DNA of 60,207 nucleotides, from the NCBI GenBank assembly GCA_029863005.1, contig JAOTWF010000008.1, positions 1-60,207 on the forward strand. Direction: 5' to 3'. Under the pieces are notes generated by a model, which saw only the letters and a list, made by a program, of their open reading frames with translations, ran no database searches and was not told the origin of the DNA. Below, piece by piece: positions 8,167-17,388 of this stretch (its first letter is position 1; each line of letters opens with the position of its first letter). The translations under genes and the position numbers were made by a program. The stretch comes from Gammaproteobacteria bacterium (GTDB taxonomy: Bacteria > Pseudomonadota > Gammaproteobacteria > Acidiferrobacterales > Sulfurifustaceae).

Positions 8167-9766
8167 GAACGGTGTCCTCGGGAGTTCCCGCTTGGGGCTG
8201 CGGGTAGTCGCGGGTGTAGTGCAACCCACGCGATTCGCGGCGCGACAAAGCGGAGCGGATGATCATTTCAGAAACCAACAATAAATTACGCAATTCAATG
8301 AGATCGTTCGTTACCTTAAAGTTACTGTAGAACTCCCGAACCTCCTCTTGCAGCATGCTGACCCGGTGTTGCGCCCGTTGCAGTCGTTTGTTGGTGCGCA
8401 CAATGCCGACGTAGCTCCACATGCCGCGGCGCAGTTCATCCCAGTTATGCGAGACCACCACCTGCTCATCGGGGTCGGTGACACGGCTTTCGTCCCAGGC
8501 CGGCAGACTTTCCGGGACCGGTCCAGCGGAAGGGAGAGATTTCAGAATATCCTCAGCCGCGGCCTTGGCGAATACTAGGCACTCCAATAGCGAATTGCTG
8601 GCGAGACGATTTGCGCCATGCAGGCCAGTGAAAGAACATTCACCCACGGCGTAGAGTCTATCAAGATCAGTTCGGGCACAAAGGTCGGTCATGACCCCAC
8701 CGCAGGTGTAATGCGCTGCCGGCACTACCGGGATCGGCTCACTCGTGATGTCGTAACCGTATTCCAGGCAGCGCTGGTAAATCGTCGGAAAATGGTCCTT
8801 GATGAAATCCGCCGGCTTGTGGCTGATGTCGAGATGCACGTAATCGAGGCCACCGCGCTTCATTTCGTAGTCGATGGCGCGTGCCACGATGTCGCGCGAG
8901 GCCAACTCGCCGCGCGGGTCGTGATTCTGCATGAAGGGTTGGCCGTCCGGTAGCGTCAGCTTCCCGCCTTCGCCGCGCACCGCTTCAGAAATCAGGAAAG
9001 ATTTGGCGCGCGGGTGATACAGGCAGGTGGGGTGAAACTGCACGAACTCCATGTTGGCCACGCGGCATCCGGCGCGCCAAGCCATGGCTATACCGTCGCC
9101 GGTTGAGGTGTCAGGATTGCTGGTAAAGAGATAGGCTTTGCAGGCCCCGCCTGTGGCGAGCACCAGAAATCTCGCGCCATAGGCGCGAATATGACCATCT
9201 TCCTTATCGAGGGCGTAGACGCCCAAACTGCGGTTGGGACCCGGGCGATCAAGCTTCTGGCTCGTGATCAGATCGATGGCGATGTGGTTCTCGTGCAGCG
9301 TGATATTCGGGTGACGGCGCACCTGGGCTTCCAGCGTTGTTTCCATGGCGCGGCCGGTAGCATCGGCGGCGTGGATCACCCGCCGGTGGCTGTGGCCGCC
9401 TTCGCGCGTCAGATGATACTCGATCAGTCCATTATTTTTTTCCTGGCTGAAAGGCACACCGTGCTCGATGAGCCAGCGGATCGCCCCCGGACCTTCGCGT
9501 ACGGCAAATTCCACCGTGTCTTGGTGGCACAAGCCAGCACCAGCGCTGATAGTGTCCTGAATATGCGACTCAAAACTGTCTTCTTCTGCATTCAGCACGG
9601 CGGCAACGCCGCCTTGCGCATAGAGACTGGCGCCTTCCGTTAGCGCCGCTTTGGCGAGGATGGTGACCCGGGCCTTGTCCGCAATGCGCAGGGCCAGGCT
9701 TAAGCCCGCGATTCCGCCGCCGATAATCAGGACATCCGAGGGCGGGGCAATGGGCATGAGAGTCAT
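8120..9766 (-). CDS. nadB: L-aspartate oxidase
   Basis: The flavoenzyme oxidises L-aspartate to iminoaspartate, the first step of quinolinate and NAD synthesis. The N-terminal VLIIGGGIAGLSLALRIA is the FAD-binding motif. LYAQGGVAAV, HPTCLYHP and VRGEGG are the family counterparts of the succinate dehydrogenase flavoprotein motifs, and HGANRLASNSLLECLVF is characteristic of NadB. I start at the ATG complementing 9764-9766; an ATG three codons later (9757) is equally possible, and a longer frame to 9826 is less likely. No clear ribosome-binding site precedes either. The divergent nadB/rpoE arrangement is conserved in enteric bacteria. Confidence 0.92.
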   Translation of the reverse strand: MTLMPIAPPSDVLIIGGGIAGLSLALRIADKARVTILAKAALTEGASLYAQGGVAAVLNAEEDSFESHIQDTISAGAGLCHQDTVEFAVREGPGAIRWLIEHGVPFSQEKNNGLIEYHLTREGGHSHRRVIHAADATGRAMETTLEAQVRRHPNITLHENHIAIDLITSQKLDRPGPNRSLGVYALDKEDGHIRAYGARFLVLATGGACKAYLFTSNPDTSTGDGIAMAWRAGCRVANMEFVQFHPTCLYHPRAKSFLISEAVRGEGGKLTLPDGQPFMQNHDPRGELASRDIVARAIDYEMKRGGLDYVHLDISHKPADFIKDHFPTIYQRCLEYGYDITSEPIPVVPAAHYTCGGVMTDLCARTDLDRLYAVGECSFTGLHGANRLASNSLLECLVFAKAAAEDILKSLPSAGPVPESLPAWDESRVTDPDEQVVVSHNWDELRRGMWSYVGIVRTNKRLQRAQHRVSMLQEEVREFYSNFKVTNDLIELRNLLLVSEMIIRSALSRRESRGLHYTRDYPQPQAGTPEDTVLTPLPLEVSGRRANA

Positions 9767-9896
9767 GAGCGAAGAGAGGGCACGTTGAGGGCGATTACGA
9801 TATCCTATCACCACACGCCAAGCCATCTTGACAGCGCTTGGGTATCTTCTAGGGACGGAAAATGAACAAAAATGGCCTTTTTTCAGCCTTGGCAGC

Positions 9897-9923
9897 GAAC
9901 TTTAGCCTAACACTCCGGTCTCT
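9897..9923 (+). promoter_or_regulatory. Candidate sigma-E (RpoE/AlgU) promoter of the rpoE operon
   Basis: GAACTT at 9897-9902 is followed after 16 bases by TCTCT (9919-9923), close to the GAACTT-N16-TCTGA pattern of RpoE/AlgU promoters. It lies 45 bases before rpoE, where autoregulation is known in the family. The -10 element is imperfect. Confidence 0.55.
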
Positions 9924-9967
9924 TAGTTTCGGACAACCCTGCTTCGCGTGTCTGGGGATAGATCCTC

Positions 9968-10546
9968 GTGAGTGAGCGCAGCATTGATCAGAAGCTGGTT
10001 GTCCGGGTGCAGAAAGGCGACAAGACCGCCTTTGACCTGCTGGTACGGAAGTATCAGCACCGGATTGCGAAGCTGGTCTCGCGATACGTGCGCGACCGGG
10101 GAGAAGTGGAAGACGTGACGCAAGAGGCCCTGATCAAGGCCTACCGCGCCATCGGCGGATTTCGGGGCGAGAGTGCATTCTATACTTGGTTGTACCGGAT
10201 TGCCGTGAACACGGCCAAGAATTATCTGGAGTCGCAGGGACGCCGTCCACCCGGATCGGACGTGGAGATTGAAATCGCTGAACTCGCCGACGGCGGCGCC
10301 ATTCTGCGCGAACAGGCAACACCGGAGCGACATATGCTGACGAACGAAATCGCCGCTACCGTGCACCGGGTGATCGAACGGTTACCGGATGATCTGCGTG
10401 CGGCGATTACGCTGCGCGAAATCGAAGGATTAAGTTACGAGGAAATCGCGGAGGTCATGGATTGTCCGATCGGTACGGTTCGTTCGCGCATCTTCCGCGC
10501 GCGCGAAGCGGTCGATCAGGAATTGCGGCCTTTGCTGGAGAAATGA
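9968..10546 (+). CDS. rpoE: RNA polymerase sigma-E factor (RpoE/AlgU)
   Basis: The 192-residue ECF sigma factor directs transcription of envelope-stress genes. Region 2 includes DLLVRKYQHRIAKLVSRYVRD and EDVTQEALIKAYRAIGGFRGES with TWLYRIAVNTAKN. Region 4 includes LPDDLRAAITLREIEGLSYEEIA and CPIGTVRSRIFRAREA. These match RpoE/AlgU closely and span the whole usual length. Translation starts at GTG. The gene heads an operon with its anti-sigma factor mucA, mucB and the protease mucD, and is preceded by a candidate promoter of its own class. Confidence 0.95.
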   Translation: MSERSIDQKLVVRVQKGDKTAFDLLVRKYQHRIAKLVSRYVRDRGEVEDVTQEALIKAYRAIGGFRGESAFYTWLYRIAVNTAKNYLESQGRRPPGSDVEIEIAELADGGAILREQATPERHMLTNEIAATVHRVIERLPDDLRAAITLREIEGLSYEEIAEVMDCPIGTVRSRIFRAREAVDQELRPLLEK

Positions 10547-10548
10547 AT

Positions 10549-11097
10549 ATGAGCAATACAGAAGACAATCGGGAAAAGCTGTCCGCCCTGGTGGACAATG
10601 AGCTCAACGATCTCGATGAACGCCGTGTTTTGACGGCGCTCGAGCAGGATGCCGAGTTGCGAAACACTTGGGAACGCTACCATCTGGTACGCTCGGTGCT
10701 GCGCCAGGACATGGACACGGTACTCTCTCCGGAAATTGCAAAACGCGTGTCGGCAAGTATTGAGAATGTGCCTGTGAGCGCAACCTTCTTTCCACGTCAG
10801 AAAGTTACCCGGCTCATCGGAACATTCGCGATCGCTGCTTCCGTAGCGGCCATCGCCATTGTCGGCGTGCAATTCCTGAATCGTCCCTTTTCAGGGCCCG
10901 TAGCGTCTCTGGCGGTGAACCAGCCCGCGCCGGAAAATATCATTCGCGCCGGTACCACGCGCTGGGACAGGAAGGAACCGGAGACGGAAAGTGAATTAAA
11001 CCACTTTCTCGTCGAGCATAACGAGTTTGCCTCGTCATCCGGAATCGGGGGGATGATGCCTTATGTGCGTGTTGTCGGTTACGACAATAATAAATGA
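10549..11097 (+). CDS. mucA: Anti-sigma-E factor (RseA/MucA)
   Basis: The 182-residue protein has an N-terminal cytoplasmic sigma-binding domain (EKLSALVDNELNDLDE, RNTWERYHLVRSVLR). One transmembrane helix follows at about residues 88-108 (LIGTFAIAASVAAIAIVGV), then a periplasmic tail. This is the RseA/MucA design: it holds RpoE at the membrane until regulated proteolysis. The ATG at 10549 has GGAG eight bases upstream; an ATG at 10543 overlaps the rpoE stop but sits too near the ribosome-binding site. It overlaps mucB by ATGA. Sequence alone does not separate RseA from MucA naming. Confidence 0.88.
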   Translation: MSNTEDNREKLSALVDNELNDLDERRVLTALEQDAELRNTWERYHLVRSVLRQDMDTVLSPEIAKRVSASIENVPVSATFFPRQKVTRLIGTFAIAASVAAIAIVGVQFLNRPFSGPVASLAVNQPAPENIIRAGTTRWDRKEPETESELNHFLVEHNEFASSSGIGGMMPYVRVVGYDNNK

Positions 11098-12068
11098 ATC
11101 ATCGTTTGCCCATCCGTCTTATTCTTTTCATCACGAGCGTTGTTTTCAGTTCCGCGGCGGTGGCCGCGGACCCGGCGCATGACTGGCTCATGAAAATCAA
11201 CCAGGCAGCGCGCACGCTGGACTACGATGGCATTTTCGTTTATCAGCATGAGTCACAGCTCGAGGCCATGCGCATCATCCACAAGGTTGAAAATGGATCG
11301 CACCGCGAAAGGCTTGTGTCGCTGAACGGCGCCCCGCGCGAAGTCATCCGGAACCCGCGCGAGGTCATCTGCTACTGGCCGGACAAGAACTCGGTGATGG
11401 TGGAATTCCGCAAGGCGAACAGCCAGACTTTTCCTGCCATCTTGCCGGAGCGCGTGCAGGATCTCGATGAATATTATTCAATCAAGCTGGGCAATACTGA
11501 GCGCATCACTGGCCGCCTGGCGCAATTGGTGATTGTCAAACCGATCGATCAATATCGTTACGGTTATCATCTGTGGGCGGACAAAGAAACCGGCCTGTTG
11601 CTAAAGGCCGACCTCCTCGATACCAATGGGAATATTCTCGAGCAATTCATGTTCACGCAAATCAGTATCGGCTCAACCATTCCGGCCTCGGCCTTGGAAC
11701 CTGGTGTGGTCAGCAAGGGCATGGTCTGGCATCGTGAAGAAGACAATAAGGCAACCACGACGAATAAGCGCGGTTGGACGGCGACGCGTCTGCCCAAGGG
11801 CTTCCGGCTTTCCGCCTATATTTCGCGCCAAGGGCTCATGCGCAAACGTCCCGTGGAGCATCTGGTTTATACTGACGGCCTGGCCGCGGTTTCTGTCTTC
11901 GTGGAAAAGCATGCCAAAGGCAATAAGCCCTTCATGTTGGGACCGAGCCGCATGGGGGCGGTGAACGCACTGGGTTCACGCGTGAACGAGTATCAGATCA
12001 TGACGGTCGGTGAGGTGCCGGCTGAAACCATTGCGCTGATCGGCGGTTCGGTGGTGCCCGCGCAGTGA
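11094..12068 (+). CDS. mucB: Periplasmic sigma-E regulator (RseB/MucB)
   Basis: This 324-residue protein begins with a cleavable signal peptide (hydrophobic to about residue 22, ending SSAAVAADP). The N-terminal domain contains LDYDGIFVYQH and MRIIHKVENGSHRERLVSLNGAPREV, and the C-terminal domain ends in VPAETIALIGGSV, as in RseB/MucB. The family binds the periplasmic tail of the anti-sigma factor, shields it from DegS-type cleavage, and senses lipoprotein or LPS stress. ATGA overlap with mucA and GTGA overlap with mucD indicate coupled translation. Confidence 0.9.
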   Translation: MNHRLPIRLILFITSVVFSSAAVAADPAHDWLMKINQAARTLDYDGIFVYQHESQLEAMRIIHKVENGSHRERLVSLNGAPREVIRNPREVICYWPDKNSVMVEFRKANSQTFPAILPERVQDLDEYYSIKLGNTERITGRLAQLVIVKPIDQYRYGYHLWADKETGLLLKADLLDTNGNILEQFMFTQISIGSTIPASALEPGVVSKGMVWHREEDNKATTTNKRGWTATRLPKGFRLSAYISRQGLMRKRPVEHLVYTDGLAAVSVFVEKHAKGNKPFMLGPSRMGAVNALGSRVNEYQIMTVGEVPAETIALIGGSVVPAQ

Positions 12069-13474
12069 ATAGTTGCAGCGTGTCGCTTTCGCGCGGCTTA
12101 GGTTTTTTCATCCTGTTGTTGGTATTACCTGCTTCGGCGGCACAGCGCGCGTTGCCTGATTTCAGCCGCCTAGTCACCACACACGCCACCGCGGTCGTCA
12201 ACATCAGCGTTACCCGTGATCTCCCGCGCACGGCTTTCTCGTCGGAAAAAGCTCCCTCCAATGACAACTCGCCGCGTGATTTCATGCGTCGTAATTTTGA
12301 TGAAGACGCAGAACCGGCGGATGAGAATTCGCTCGGCTCCGGTTTTATCATTTCGCCCGATGGTTACATCATTACCTGCGCGCATGTCGTCGATAACGCG
12401 AATGAGATTTTGGTGCGCCTGACCGACCGGCGAGAATACAGCGCACGGCTGGTGGGTTCCGACCGTCGCAGCGATATCGCCCTGTTGAAAATCGAATCCA
12501 CCGGGCTTCCTACCATTGTCATCGGCGATCCCGACAAGCTCCAGGTGGGCGAATGGGTTCTGGCCATCGGGTCTCCTTTCGGCTTCGACAGTTCTGCCAC
12601 GGCGGGCATCGTCTCGGCCAAGGGCCGCACACTGCCGAACGAAAATTACGTATCCTTTATCCAGACAGACGTGCCCATCAATCCCGGTAATTCCGGGGGA
12701 CCCTTGTTTAACCTGCGTGGCGAAGTCGTTGGGGTGAATTCGCAGATCTACAGCGGCACCGGCGGCTTCATGGGCGTGTCGTTTGCCATCCCCATCGATG
12801 CCGCCATGAACATCGGTGCGCAGCTAAAGCGCGAGGGAAAGGTGCGTCGCGGCTGGCTCGGTGTCAGTTTGCAGGACGTCTCACGAGCGCTCGCGAGCGC
12901 CTACGGACTGAATGTGCCACGCGGGGCTCTGGTGGCGGATGTCCTGCCGAAAAGCCCGGCCGCGAAATCCGATCTGCGTCCTGGCGACATCGTTTTAGAG
13001 TACGAGGGTAAGGTCATTGATCGTTCTTCCAATTTGCCGGCGCTGGTTGGGCTCTCCATGCCCGGCACGCATGCGCGCTTTCGTGTATTTCGGCGTGACC
13101 AGGGCCTGCAGACCGTGGTCGTGACGCTGGGAGAGCTCAGTGAAGAACCCTCAAAAAAAGTCTCTCCCCGGAAATCCCGTCCGGAGAATCGTTTCCGGTT
13201 CGGCCTGTCCCTGGGTGAATTAACGAATCAGCAGCGACGGGACCTCGATATCGATCACGGTGCCAGTGTTATCGACGTGGACGAAGGTTTTGCTCGGGGC
13301 GCGGGGCTGCGCCCGGGAGACGTGATTCTGGAGGTGGACGGGAAACGTGTCACTGACGCGGTTGGTTTACACCGACTCCTGGCACACATGCGTCCTGGCC
13401 GGCCGGCGGTATTGCGGGTGCGGCGTGGCATGGCGACGTTGTTCCTGGCACTGGAAAATGGTGACCGGCGTTAG
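12065..13474 (+). CDS. mucD: Periplasmic serine protease MucD/DegP
   Basis: The 469-residue product has a signal peptide (about 1-26), then a trypsin-like domain with the triad His107 (ITCAHVV), Asp137 (RSDIALL) and Ser210 (PGNSGGPL). Two PDZ domains follow (about 265-355 and 375-465). It degrades misfolded envelope proteins. Translation starts at GTG overlapping the mucB stop. The gene follows mucB directly, with no mucC/rseC homologue between, so the operon is the Pseudomonas type minus mucC. The region 60-88 is a polar, acidic insert corresponding to the Q-linker/L loop. Confidence 0.93.
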   Translation: MNSCSVSLSRGLGFFILLLVLPASAAQRALPDFSRLVTTHATAVVNISVTRDLPRTAFSSEKAPSNDNSPRDFMRRNFDEDAEPADENSLGSGFIISPDGYIITCAHVVDNANEILVRLTDRREYSARLVGSDRRSDIALLKIESTGLPTIVIGDPDKLQVGEWVLAIGSPFGFDSSATAGIVSAKGRTLPNENYVSFIQTDVPINPGNSGGPLFNLRGEVVGVNSQIYSGTGGFMGVSFAIPIDAAMNIGAQLKREGKVRRGWLGVSLQDVSRALASAYGLNVPRGALVADVLPKSPAAKSDLRPGDIVLEYEGKVIDRSSNLPALVGLSMPGTHARFRVFRRDQGLQTVVVTLGELSEEPSKKVSPRKSRPENRFRFGLSLGELTNQQRRDLDIDHGASVIDVDEGFARGAGLRPGDVILEVDGKRVTDAVGLHRLLAHMRPGRPAVLRVRRGMATLFLALENGDRR

Positions 13475-13579
13475 CGTTGAATATTTATGCAGACAGCTAA
13501 ATAAGGTATGCTTGCCGCGTAGGGTCTGCGTGAATAACCGATCACGGCCCTGAAACCTTTGACACTGACCATGATCCCG

Positions 13580-13599
13580 GGCGCCATTGGCGCCTTTTT
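13580..13599 (+). terminator. Intrinsic terminator of the rpoE-muc operon
   Basis: GGCGCC, a three-base loop ATT, GGCGCC and then five T residues form a compact GC-rich stem with a U-tract, about 105 bases after mucD and before lepA. Confidence 0.85.
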
Positions 13600-13656
13600 C
13601 ATACCCCCGATAAGGGACATTATCTTCGGGCTTATCCCGGAAGCAAGAAATCTTTC

Positions 13657-15459
13657 ATGAGTTGGAAACAGGAACGCATACGCAATTTCTCGATCATTGC
13701 GCATATTGATCACGGCAAGTCAACGCTGGCGGACCGGTTCATCCAGATGTGCGGTGGACTGGAAGCGCGCGAGATGCAGGCGCAAGTGCTGGATTCCATG
13801 GAGCTCGAACGCGAGCGCGGTATCACCATCAAGGCACAAAGTGTGGCGCTCGACTACAAGGCACGCGACGGCCATACCTATCGCCTTAACATGATCGACA
13901 CGCCGGGCCACGTGGATTTCTCTTATGAAGTTTCGCGTTCGCTAACCGCCTGTGAAGGCGCGCTACTGGTCGTGGACGTTTCGCAGGGTGTGCAAGCGCA
14001 GACGGTGGCGAATTGCTATACCGCTTCTGAGCTCAATCTTGAAATCCTGCCGGTGTTGAACAAGATCGATTTGCCCTCGGCCGACCCCGAACGGGCGATC
14101 GAGGAGATCGAAGACATCATTGGCATCGACGCGCGGGACGCCATCCGCGCCAGTGCCAAGACCGGTGAAGGTGTCGCAGATATCCTGGAAGCCATCGTCC
14201 AACGTATACCACCGCCAAAAGGCCGAAACGATGCCCCGCTCAAGGCGTTGATCATTGATTCCTGGTTCGACAATTATCTTGGTACCGTATCGCTGGTGCG
14301 CGTGATGGACGGCTGCCTCAAGCCTAAGGAAAAAATTCGCCTCATGGCCATGCAGCGCGATCATCTCGTTGAGCAAATCGGGATTTTCACACCCAAGCGC
14401 AAACTGGTCGAGGAATTGGGACCGGGTGAAGTGGGCTATGTCATTGCCGGCATCAAAGATGTCCGCAGCGCGCGTGTTGGCGATACCATCACGCACGTGG
14501 ATCGCCCAGCAGAAAAACCGCTGCCGGGATTCAAGGAGATCAAGCCGCGCGTGTTCGCCGGACTGTATCCGGTGGAATCCTCAGAATACGAGGCCTTTCG
14601 CGACTCGCTGGCGAAACTGCAGCTGAACGATGCCTCATTGCACTATGAGCCGGAGACGTCGCAAGCGCTGGGATTCGGTTTTCGTTGCGGTTTTCTCGGT
14701 ATGCTGCACATGGAAATCATTCAGGAACGTCTTGAGCGTGAATACGGGCACAATCTCATCACCACCGCGCCAACGGTGGTTTACGAAGTCGTAACGGCGA
14801 ATGAAGTACTGCTCGTGGAAAATCCGGCCAGGATGCCGGATCCATCCCGGATTATTGAAATCCGTGAACCCATCATCCGCGCGACCATCCTCGTGCCACA
14901 GGAGTACGTTGGCAACGTCATTGGGCTGTGTGTTGAAAAACGCGGGATCCAGAAGGACATGACCTACCATGGCCGTCAGGCGATGCTGTTGTACGAACTC
15001 CCCTTAAATGAAGTAGTGCTCGATTTCTTCGACCGGCTCAAGTCCGTCAGTCGCGGATATGCCTCACTCGACTACGATTTTGTGGAGTTTCGTGCTTCTG
15101 ACCTGTGCAAGCTTGACGTGCTGATCAATGGCGATAAAGTGGACGCCCTGTCGGTGATCGTGCATCGCGAACAAAGTCAGTATCGGGGGCGCGAGCTGGC
15201 GAACAAACTGCGTCAACTGATTCCACGACAGATGTTCGATGTCGCCATTCAGGCGGCGATTGGTTCGAAGATCATCGCGCGTGAGACGGTCAAGGCACTG
15301 CGCAAGAATGTGACGGCCAAGTGCTATGGCGGGGATGCCACGCGCAAACGTAAATTGCTGGAAAAACAGAAAGAAGGAAAGAAGCGAATGAAACAATTGG
15401 GTACCGTGGAAATACCCCAGGAAGCCTTTCTCGCCGTGTTGCGCGTGGATCAGAAATAA
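13657..15459 (+). CDS. lepA: Elongation factor 4 (LepA)
   Basis: A 600-residue translational GTPase. The G1 motif AHIDHGKST is at about 15-23, DTPGH is the G3 motif near residue 80, and NKID is the G4 motif. The C-terminus has the LepA-specific [18 protein letters not shown] and the basic tail [20 protein letters not shown]. The family back-translocates or remodels ribosomes under stress. It is followed four bases later by lepB, the usual lepA-lepB operon. Confidence 0.96.
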   Translation: MSWKQERIRNFSIIAHIDHGKSTLADRFIQMCGGLEAREMQAQVLDSMELERERGITIKAQSVALDYKARDGHTYRLNMIDTPGHVDFSYEVSRSLTACEGALLVVDVSQGVQAQTVANCYTASELNLEILPVLNKIDLPSADPERAIEEIEDIIGIDARDAIRASAKTGEGVADILEAIVQRIPPPKGRNDAPLKALIIDSWFDNYLGTVSLVRVMDGCLKPKEKIRLMAMQRDHLVEQIGIFTPKRKLVEELGPGEVGYVIAGIKDVRSARVGDTITHVDRPAEKPLPGFKEIKPRVFAGLYPVESSEYEAFRDSLAKLQLNDASLHYEPETSQALGFGFRCGFLGMLHMEIIQERLEREYGHNLITTAPTVVYEVVTANEVLLVENPARMPDPSRIIEIREPIIRATILVPQEYVGNVIGLCVEKRGIQKDMTYHGRQAMLLYELPLNEVVLDFFDRLKSVSRGYASLDYDFVEFRASDLCKLDVLINGDKVDALSVIVHREQSQYRGRELANKLRQLIPRQMFDVAIQAAIGSKIIARETVKALRKNVTAKCYGGDATRKRKLLEKQKEGKKRMKQLGTVEIPQEAFLAVLRVDQK

Positions 15460-15463
15460 CGTC

Positions 15464-16294
15464 ATGGACTTTGCCTTGATCATGCTGCTGATTCTGATTG
15501 GCACCGGTGCTCTCTGGGGCTTCGACCGATGGATATGGGCCGACGGACGCGAGCGTCGCGCCAAAGGGCTGGCAGCGGCCGGGAAAGCCGATGAGGCGGT
15601 GTTGGCGCGCAAAGAGCCCATCTATGTAGAGTACGCGCGTGCCTTTTTCCCCGTCATCCTGATCGTGTTCATTATCCGCTCTTTTCTGGTTGAACCGTTT
15701 CGTATCCCTTCCGGTTCGATGTTACCGAGTCTCTATATCGGGGATTTCATTCTGGTGAACAAATTTGCCTACGGTGTGCGATTGCCCGTGGCCAACAACA
15801 AAATCATGGATATGGGCCAACCGAAACGGGGAGAAGTCGCGGTTTTCCGCTTTCCGGGAAATACTTCCATCAATTACATCAAGCGCGTGGTTGGCGTTCC
15901 CGGCGACCGTATCCTATATAAAGATAAGAAACTGTATATCAACGGAAGGTTGATGGACCAGACTGACGGAAGATCATATTCCTTTAGCTCGGGCGGAGAT
16001 GCTCTGGGCCAGGCGCTGCGGTTTACAGAGAGCCTTGACGGTGTTAAGCATGACATCCTGACGACGAACCGTCCGGATCCGCCTTTGCCGGAAATCGTGG
16101 TGCCACAGGGTCAGTATTTCGTCATGGGTGATAATCGTGATCAAAGCAACGACAGCCGCTACTGGGGCTTTGTGCCTGATCAGAATCTTGTCGGCAAGGC
16201 TTTTCTGATCTGGTTTAGTTGGGACGTGGCGGGCGAGGAAGAGTGGTTCTGGAAACGGATCGTCTGGAACCGTATCGGCAACGTGATCAATTAA
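15464..16294 (+). CDS. lepB: Signal peptidase I
   Basis: This 276-residue inner-membrane protease removes signal peptides. A first helix covers about residues 3-19. A second (about 62-76) precedes the catalytic serine S85 in IPSGSMLPSL. The general base Lys140 is in YIKRVVGVPGD, and GDNRDQSNDSRYWGFVP is the conserved box E. The length is typical for gammaproteobacterial LepB. It lies between lepA and a DUF4845 gene, as in Pseudomonas-like genomes. Confidence 0.95.
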   Translation: MDFALIMLLILIGTGALWGFDRWIWADGRERRAKGLAAAGKADEAVLARKEPIYVEYARAFFPVILIVFIIRSFLVEPFRIPSGSMLPSLYIGDFILVNKFAYGVRLPVANNKIMDMGQPKRGEVAVFRFPGNTSINYIKRVVGVPGDRILYKDKKLYINGRLMDQTDGRSYSFSSGGDALGQALRFTESLDGVKHDILTTNRPDPPLPEIVVPQGQYFVMGDNRDQSNDSRYWGFVPDQNLVGKAFLIWFSWDVAGEEEWFWKRIVWNRIGNVIN

Positions 16295-16330
16295 TGGATG
16301 TATACGACAGGATTTTTTAAGGAGATCAAG

Positions 16331-16711
16331 ATGCGAATTCCCAAGCACCAGTCAGGCATGACCATGTGGGGAATGTTGTACGTGCTCGGTACCTTGGCCT
16401 TATTTCTTTTTATTCTATTCAAGCTGATCCCTCCCTTTCTGGACGATGTTAAAATCAATGGCGCGCTGGAAAGCCTCGGACGTCAGCCGGATGTCGGCAC
16501 GATGCCAATCGGTGAAATTACTGAAGCTCTGCGCAAACGTTTAGAGATTGACAACATTGACAACTTCAATCTCGCAAATTCTCTCACAGTCACGGCACGC
16601 GGAAAAACAAAGGTCGTTCGTATCAATTATGAGTCGGTTACACCGTTGCTGTTCAATGCCTCGATCCTCCTGACTTTCGATCACAGCATTGAGGTCCGTG
16701 GCGCTGAATAA
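16331..16711 (+). CDS. DUF4845 family single-pass membrane protein
   Basis: This 126-residue protein starts at an ATG with a near-consensus AAGGAGAT site ten bases upstream, so the longer frame to 16298 is rejected. The N-terminus, HQSGMTMWGMLYVLGTLALFLFILFKLIPPFLDD, has one transmembrane segment and a pilin-like look. The rest (DNIDNFNLANSLTV, RINYESVTPLLFN) matches the DUF4845 proteins found between lepB and rnc in many gammaproteobacteria. The function is unknown. It overlaps rnc by 14 bases. Confidence 0.82.
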   Translation: MRIPKHQSGMTMWGMLYVLGTLALFLFILFKLIPPFLDDVKINGALESLGRQPDVGTMPIGEITEALRKRLEIDNIDNFNLANSLTVTARGKTKVVRINYESVTPLLFNASILLTFDHSIEVRGAE

Positions 16712-17381
16712 TCCGCACGCCGAGATCGAGCGAAGGTTGGCGTACACCTTCCACCAAACTGAGTTGCTCGATCGCGCGTTGACCCACCGCAGTAAAAGCG
16801 CCGAGAATTATGAAAGGCTCGAATTTCTCGGTGACAGTGTTCTGGGATTCGCCATGTCGTCCGAACTTTTCAATCGATACCCGGATCTCACCGAAGGCGA
16901 GCTCACGCGCCTGCGCGCCAGTCTCGTCAAAAAGGAAACGTTGGCTGATCTGGCCCGCGATCTTGACTTAGGCAGCTCCCTCAAGCTGGGTGAAGGCGAA
17001 CTCAAAAGCGGGGGATACGATCGTGACTCCATCCTGGCGGACTCCCTGGAAGCGATTTTCGGCGCCATCTGCAATGATTCATCGGTGTCTGAGGCCGTGC
17101 GCGTCATATTGCATCTGTACCGCAAAAAGCTTTCGGTCCTGAATCCTAAGTCCATCCCCAAAGACCCGAAAACACAGCTTCAGGAGTATCTGCAAAAGCA
17201 TTCCTTGCCCACGCCCACTTATCTGGTCCGGGAGGTCACGGGCGAGCCACACAACCAGAATTTCATTGTTGAATGCCGTGTGACGATGCTGGATCAGCCG
17301 GTGCAGGGGGAGGGCAACAGTCGACGCCATGCCGAGCAACAGGCGGCCGCCCACGCTTTGGATCTGCTCGGCAAAGGTTGA
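16698..17381 (+). CDS. rnc: Ribonuclease III
   Basis: The 227-residue enzyme cuts double-stranded RNA, including rRNA precursors. The signature ERLEFLGDSVLGF is at about residues 38-50 and holds the acidic catalytic residues. DSLEAIFGAI supplies the second acidic cluster. The C-terminal dsRNA-binding domain begins at PKTQLQEYLQKHSLPTPTY and ends RRHAEQQAAAHALDLL. I prefer the GTG at 16698, preceded by GAGG, over TTG at 16689. It is followed closely by era, the conserved rnc-era pair. Confidence 0.94.
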   Translation: MALNNPHAEIERRLAYTFHQTELLDRALTHRSKSAENYERLEFLGDSVLGFAMSSELFNRYPDLTEGELTRLRASLVKKETLADLARDLDLGSSLKLGEGELKSGGYDRDSILADSLEAIFGAICNDSSVSEAVRVILHLYRKKLSVLNPKSIPKDPKTQLQEYLQKHSLPTPTYLVREVTGEPHNQNFIVECRVTMLDQPVQGEGNSRRHAEQQAAAHALDLLGKG

Positions 17382-17388
17382 TACTGAT

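Noticed and set aside
9828-9833. TTGACA as a sigma-70 -35 box before rpoE
   Set aside because: No matching -10 element at 16-18 bases; the sigma-E pattern nearer the gene fits better.
13963-14496. 177-codon minus-strand frame inside lepA
   Set aside because: Antisense of LepA; no ribosome-binding site or family pattern.
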